Positions 33,846 to 35,309 of a DNA stretch of 35,309 nt are shown in pieces. Below the pieces are notes generated by a model that had not been told where the DNA came from, ran no database searches, and saw nothing but the letters and a program-made list of their open reading frames with translations. The stretch is from Cyclobacteriaceae bacterium (lineage in GTDB: Bacteria > Bacteroidota > Bacteroidia > Cytophagales > Cyclobacteriaceae): the NCBI GenBank assembly GCA_028285445.1, contig JANQPQ010000055.1, positions 1 through 35,309 on the forward strand. Reading direction: 5' to 3'. Position 1 is the first letter of the stretch. Each line of letters starts with the position of its first letter. A program made the position numbers and the translations under genes.

Positions 33846-35000
33846 TTAACCAAACCAGCCGCCAAGCAATCCAGAAATGAATCCGCCACCCTGCGCGGGG
33901 CGGGCAGGTGTAGGGGTAGCAGCCCAGGATCTTACAACTCCGGCATCAGTGCCATGCTTCTGGGGATGTACGGCCACAACTCCAGCTAATTGATTTTCCA
34001 ACTGCATCTGGAAAGCACGCCTACCAGTTCCTGCCTGGGCCCGGCCCCCGGCCAGGTATTGGGCAAAATCTGGCGTTACCTGGTCAACAACTAACACCCA
34101 GGCACCATTAGCCGGATTCCTGTGATATATCTTGAATCTGACATATTTGGCCACATTAGTCCCTGAGTATTTGTACACAGTGTGTTTGAGCCTGAAGTCT
34201 GAGAGTTGTATTCCTCCGTTATGAGCAACCACGTAGTTTACAGCATCTTCTGCTATTGTTTGGTATTCCTCCTGGGCATAAGATCCAGCGGTGTCATCAT
34301 TAGTAGCCGATACCGAGTTGTCAAGTGTAGCAGGCCCTCCCCATTGCTTGGCAACCTGGTGACCCCAGGAAGATTGTCCATGCGGAACTCCGGTGACGGC
34401 ACCTCGCTGATTGGTTGCACTACCTTGATGGCTACCCCACCACCAGTATGATTTACGATAACCTCCCTTCATTTCTGTGGGCCATTGCCTGGATCCAGGC
34501 CACTGTGCACCGCCAGCACCAGGTCCACCAGCGGCATCAAATTCAGCCTTATCACCCAAAGTCAAACCAGTAGTGTTGCCACCCGCTCCCCTAGTTCCTT
34601 TTTGTCTTTGGCGGGCTAGCCCGGTTTTATTGAACTCAAATACCACTGGCACCGGTACTCCCCCAGCTAATTGCGTTTCTTGTTGTCCCGATGGGCCAAT
34701 AAACGGCCTCATATTAGGACCAGGGTTTCCAGGTTGCACCGCCGAAAGGCCATTTGCATCCCTAATGTAAAAGTTGCCTTGTACCACATCGCCCGTACTT
34801 ACTCCAGCTCGTAGCTTAAATGGGCTATGTAATTGGAGCATTCTGCGGTTGGCATCTTCCTGCAGAACTCGCTGTACCGTTCCCTCTGCCCTATTATTTA
34901 CAAACCGAAATGACGGCTGGCTTGTTGGCTTAGTTCCGAAATGTGTACCAGCCATCAAAGGATTCCCGGTCGCTTGTCTTCTATCAGCGTGTGTAATCAT
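33846..35000 (-). CDS. Putative toxin/effector-like protein with eCIS-type N-terminal signature
   Basis: This 384-residue protein has no signal peptide. Residues 33-51 read FVNNRAEGTVQRVLQEDAN, which resembles the F-x-DNRPEAxxQRKLQxxxN signature that opens many DUF4157 and other proteins linked to extracellular contractile injection systems in Bacteroidota. A Gly- and Pro-rich stretch follows (85-180), then SYWWWGSHQG, and SWGHQVAKQWGGPATLDNSV (212-231) with SATND and E244/E245. This recalls the GHxxxxxxGGxxxxxNLxPxxxxxN layout of DNA/RNA non-specific endonuclease-like toxin domains. The C terminus is glycine-rich and hydrophobic (ISGLLGGWFG). I infer a secreted effector, moderately sure of the N-terminal signature and less of the nuclease. 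No immunity gene is recognised beside it. Confidence 0.6.
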   Translation of the reverse strand: MITHADRRQATGNPLMAGTHFGTKPTSQPSFRFVNNRAEGTVQRVLQEDANRRMLQLHSPFKLRAGVSTGDVVQGNFYIRDANGLSAVQPGNPGPNMRPFIGPSGQQETQLAGGVPVPVVFEFNKTGLARQRQKGTRGAGGNTTGLTLGDKAEFDAAGGPGAGGAQWPGSRQWPTEMKGGYRKSYWWWGSHQGSATNQRGAVTGVPHGQSSWGHQVAKQWGGPATLDNSVSATNDDTAGSYAQEEYQTIAEDAVNYVVAHNGGIQLSDFRLKHTVYKYSGTNVAKYVRFKIYHRNPANGAWVLVVDQVTPDFAQYLAGGRAQAGTGRRAFQMQLENQLAGVVAVHPQKHGTDAGVVRSWAATPTPARPAQGGGFISGLLGGWFG

Positions 35001-35072
35001 AGCACCACTTTTGGTTTTATAATCTCATCCTGTATTTGTGGCTTTCAAATCAGTTGTGGTTTTGAGCACACG

Positions 35073-35106
35073 AAAAAAGCCACAGTAATCCCATCACTGT
35101 GGCTTT
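35073..35106 (-). terminator. Rho-independent terminator, reading leftward
   Basis: AAAGCCACAGT (35076-35086) pairs over 11 bp with ACTGTGGCTTT (35096-35106) around a 9-base loop. On the minus strand it is followed by six T (35073-35078). It would end a minus-strand transcript entering from the right edge, or insulate the effector-like gene that starts at 35000. The hairpin is part of repeat copy B. Confidence 0.75.
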
Positions 35107-35309
35107 GTCGTCAATTAAATATAAGGATTTTTTGGAGAAAGGTTTATCCCATATAGGTAGGTTGTGTGCCGTCCAACAGTTTTCCCTAGCTCACGACAAC
35201 ATCATTGTTCATTCATTTCTTTTGCTTGACCAAAAGAAACGAACCAAAGAAAAGTCAAGGCCCCGCCGGAACTCGTCCGCTACCGCGGCCTCAAACAGCC
35301 GCCGTGGCC
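35074..35309. repeat. Dispersed repeat, copy B (runs off the window)
   Basis: This copy contains the hairpin, a segment with GGATTTTTTGGAGAAA, the core GTCCAACAGTTTTCCCTAGC at 35171-35190 and a purine-rich block (AAAGAAACGAACCAAAGAAA). The CTTTTGCTTGACCAAAAGAA block resembles intergenic sequences common in Bacteroidota genomes. It aligns with copy A in the same order. Confidence 0.65.

Larger units (their letters stand above)
35001..35309. other. Non-coding right end with repeat and hairpin
   Basis: No gene is visible in these 309 bases. They hold the short upstream region of the effector-like gene, a strong hairpin (35073-35106) and repeat copy B, which runs off the edge of the window. Confidence 0.7.

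Noticed and set aside
31214-35309. A full integron cassette array
   Set aside because: Core heptamers fit GTTRRRY, but no partner half-sites or folded attC shape and no integrase were found. Kept as a low-certainty finding instead.

Overview
The window looks like a chromosomal segment of a member of the Bacteroidota, most likely a Cytophagales-type marine or soil bacterium. This is inferred from several signs: promoters of the Bacteroidota form TAnnTTTG, starts without clear Shine-Dalgarno sequences, many lipoproteins and AQ-ending signal peptides, a split transketolase, and large envelope proteins (two-domain amidohydrolase, M16 proteases) typical of that phylum. No rRNA, tRNA, transposase, integrase or CRISPR array was seen.

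Layout. Positions 1-5310 hold the end of a Mur-ligase-like gene, a DEDDh exonuclease, a secreted protein with an SH3-like tail, an M48 lipoprotein protease on the minus strand, a fumarylacetoacetate-hydrolase-family enzyme and a secreted M23 peptidase. The M23 gene is tightly packed with bcp peroxiredoxin, the two transketolase subunits and a class III aminotransferase (3382-8854). Next come a secreted M55 D-aminopeptidase, a lipocalin-like unknown, a DUF1697 gene, a WG-repeat-like lipoprotein and a DUF2071 gene (8926-12260). A clear hairpin terminator lies between this block and a minus-strand pair of amidohydrolases (12311-16668). Further minus-strand genes are hslV-arsC, a two-lipoyl-domain dihydrolipoamide acyltransferase with a textbook Bacteroidota promoter, a small lipoprotein, and a 989-residue protein that joins a zinc-peptidase domain, a TolB-like propeller and a probable outer-membrane barrel. 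Divergent from it, three M16 protease genes (23280-29051) end in a strong terminator. A lipoprotein of the erythromycin esterase family follows on the minus strand.

Positions 31060-35309 are different: low gene density, a REP-like inverted pair, three copies of a dispersed repeat, and three minus-strand genes (DUF3137 membrane protein, a second SH3-like secreted protein, and a probable toxin/effector-like protein). This is the most accessory-looking part of the window.

How the genes fit together. Much of the window concerns the cell envelope and protein or peptide turnover: Mur-ligase, M23, M48, M55, three M16 proteins, the peptidase-propeller-barrel protein, amidohydrolases and HslV. A smaller part is central metabolism (transketolase, E2 of a 2-oxoacid dehydrogenase, aminotransferase). 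The items most worth following are the effector-like protein at 33846-35000, the dispersed repeats around it, the peptidase-propeller-barrel protein, the split-plus-fused M16 trio and the amidohydrolase pair with lost metal ligands.
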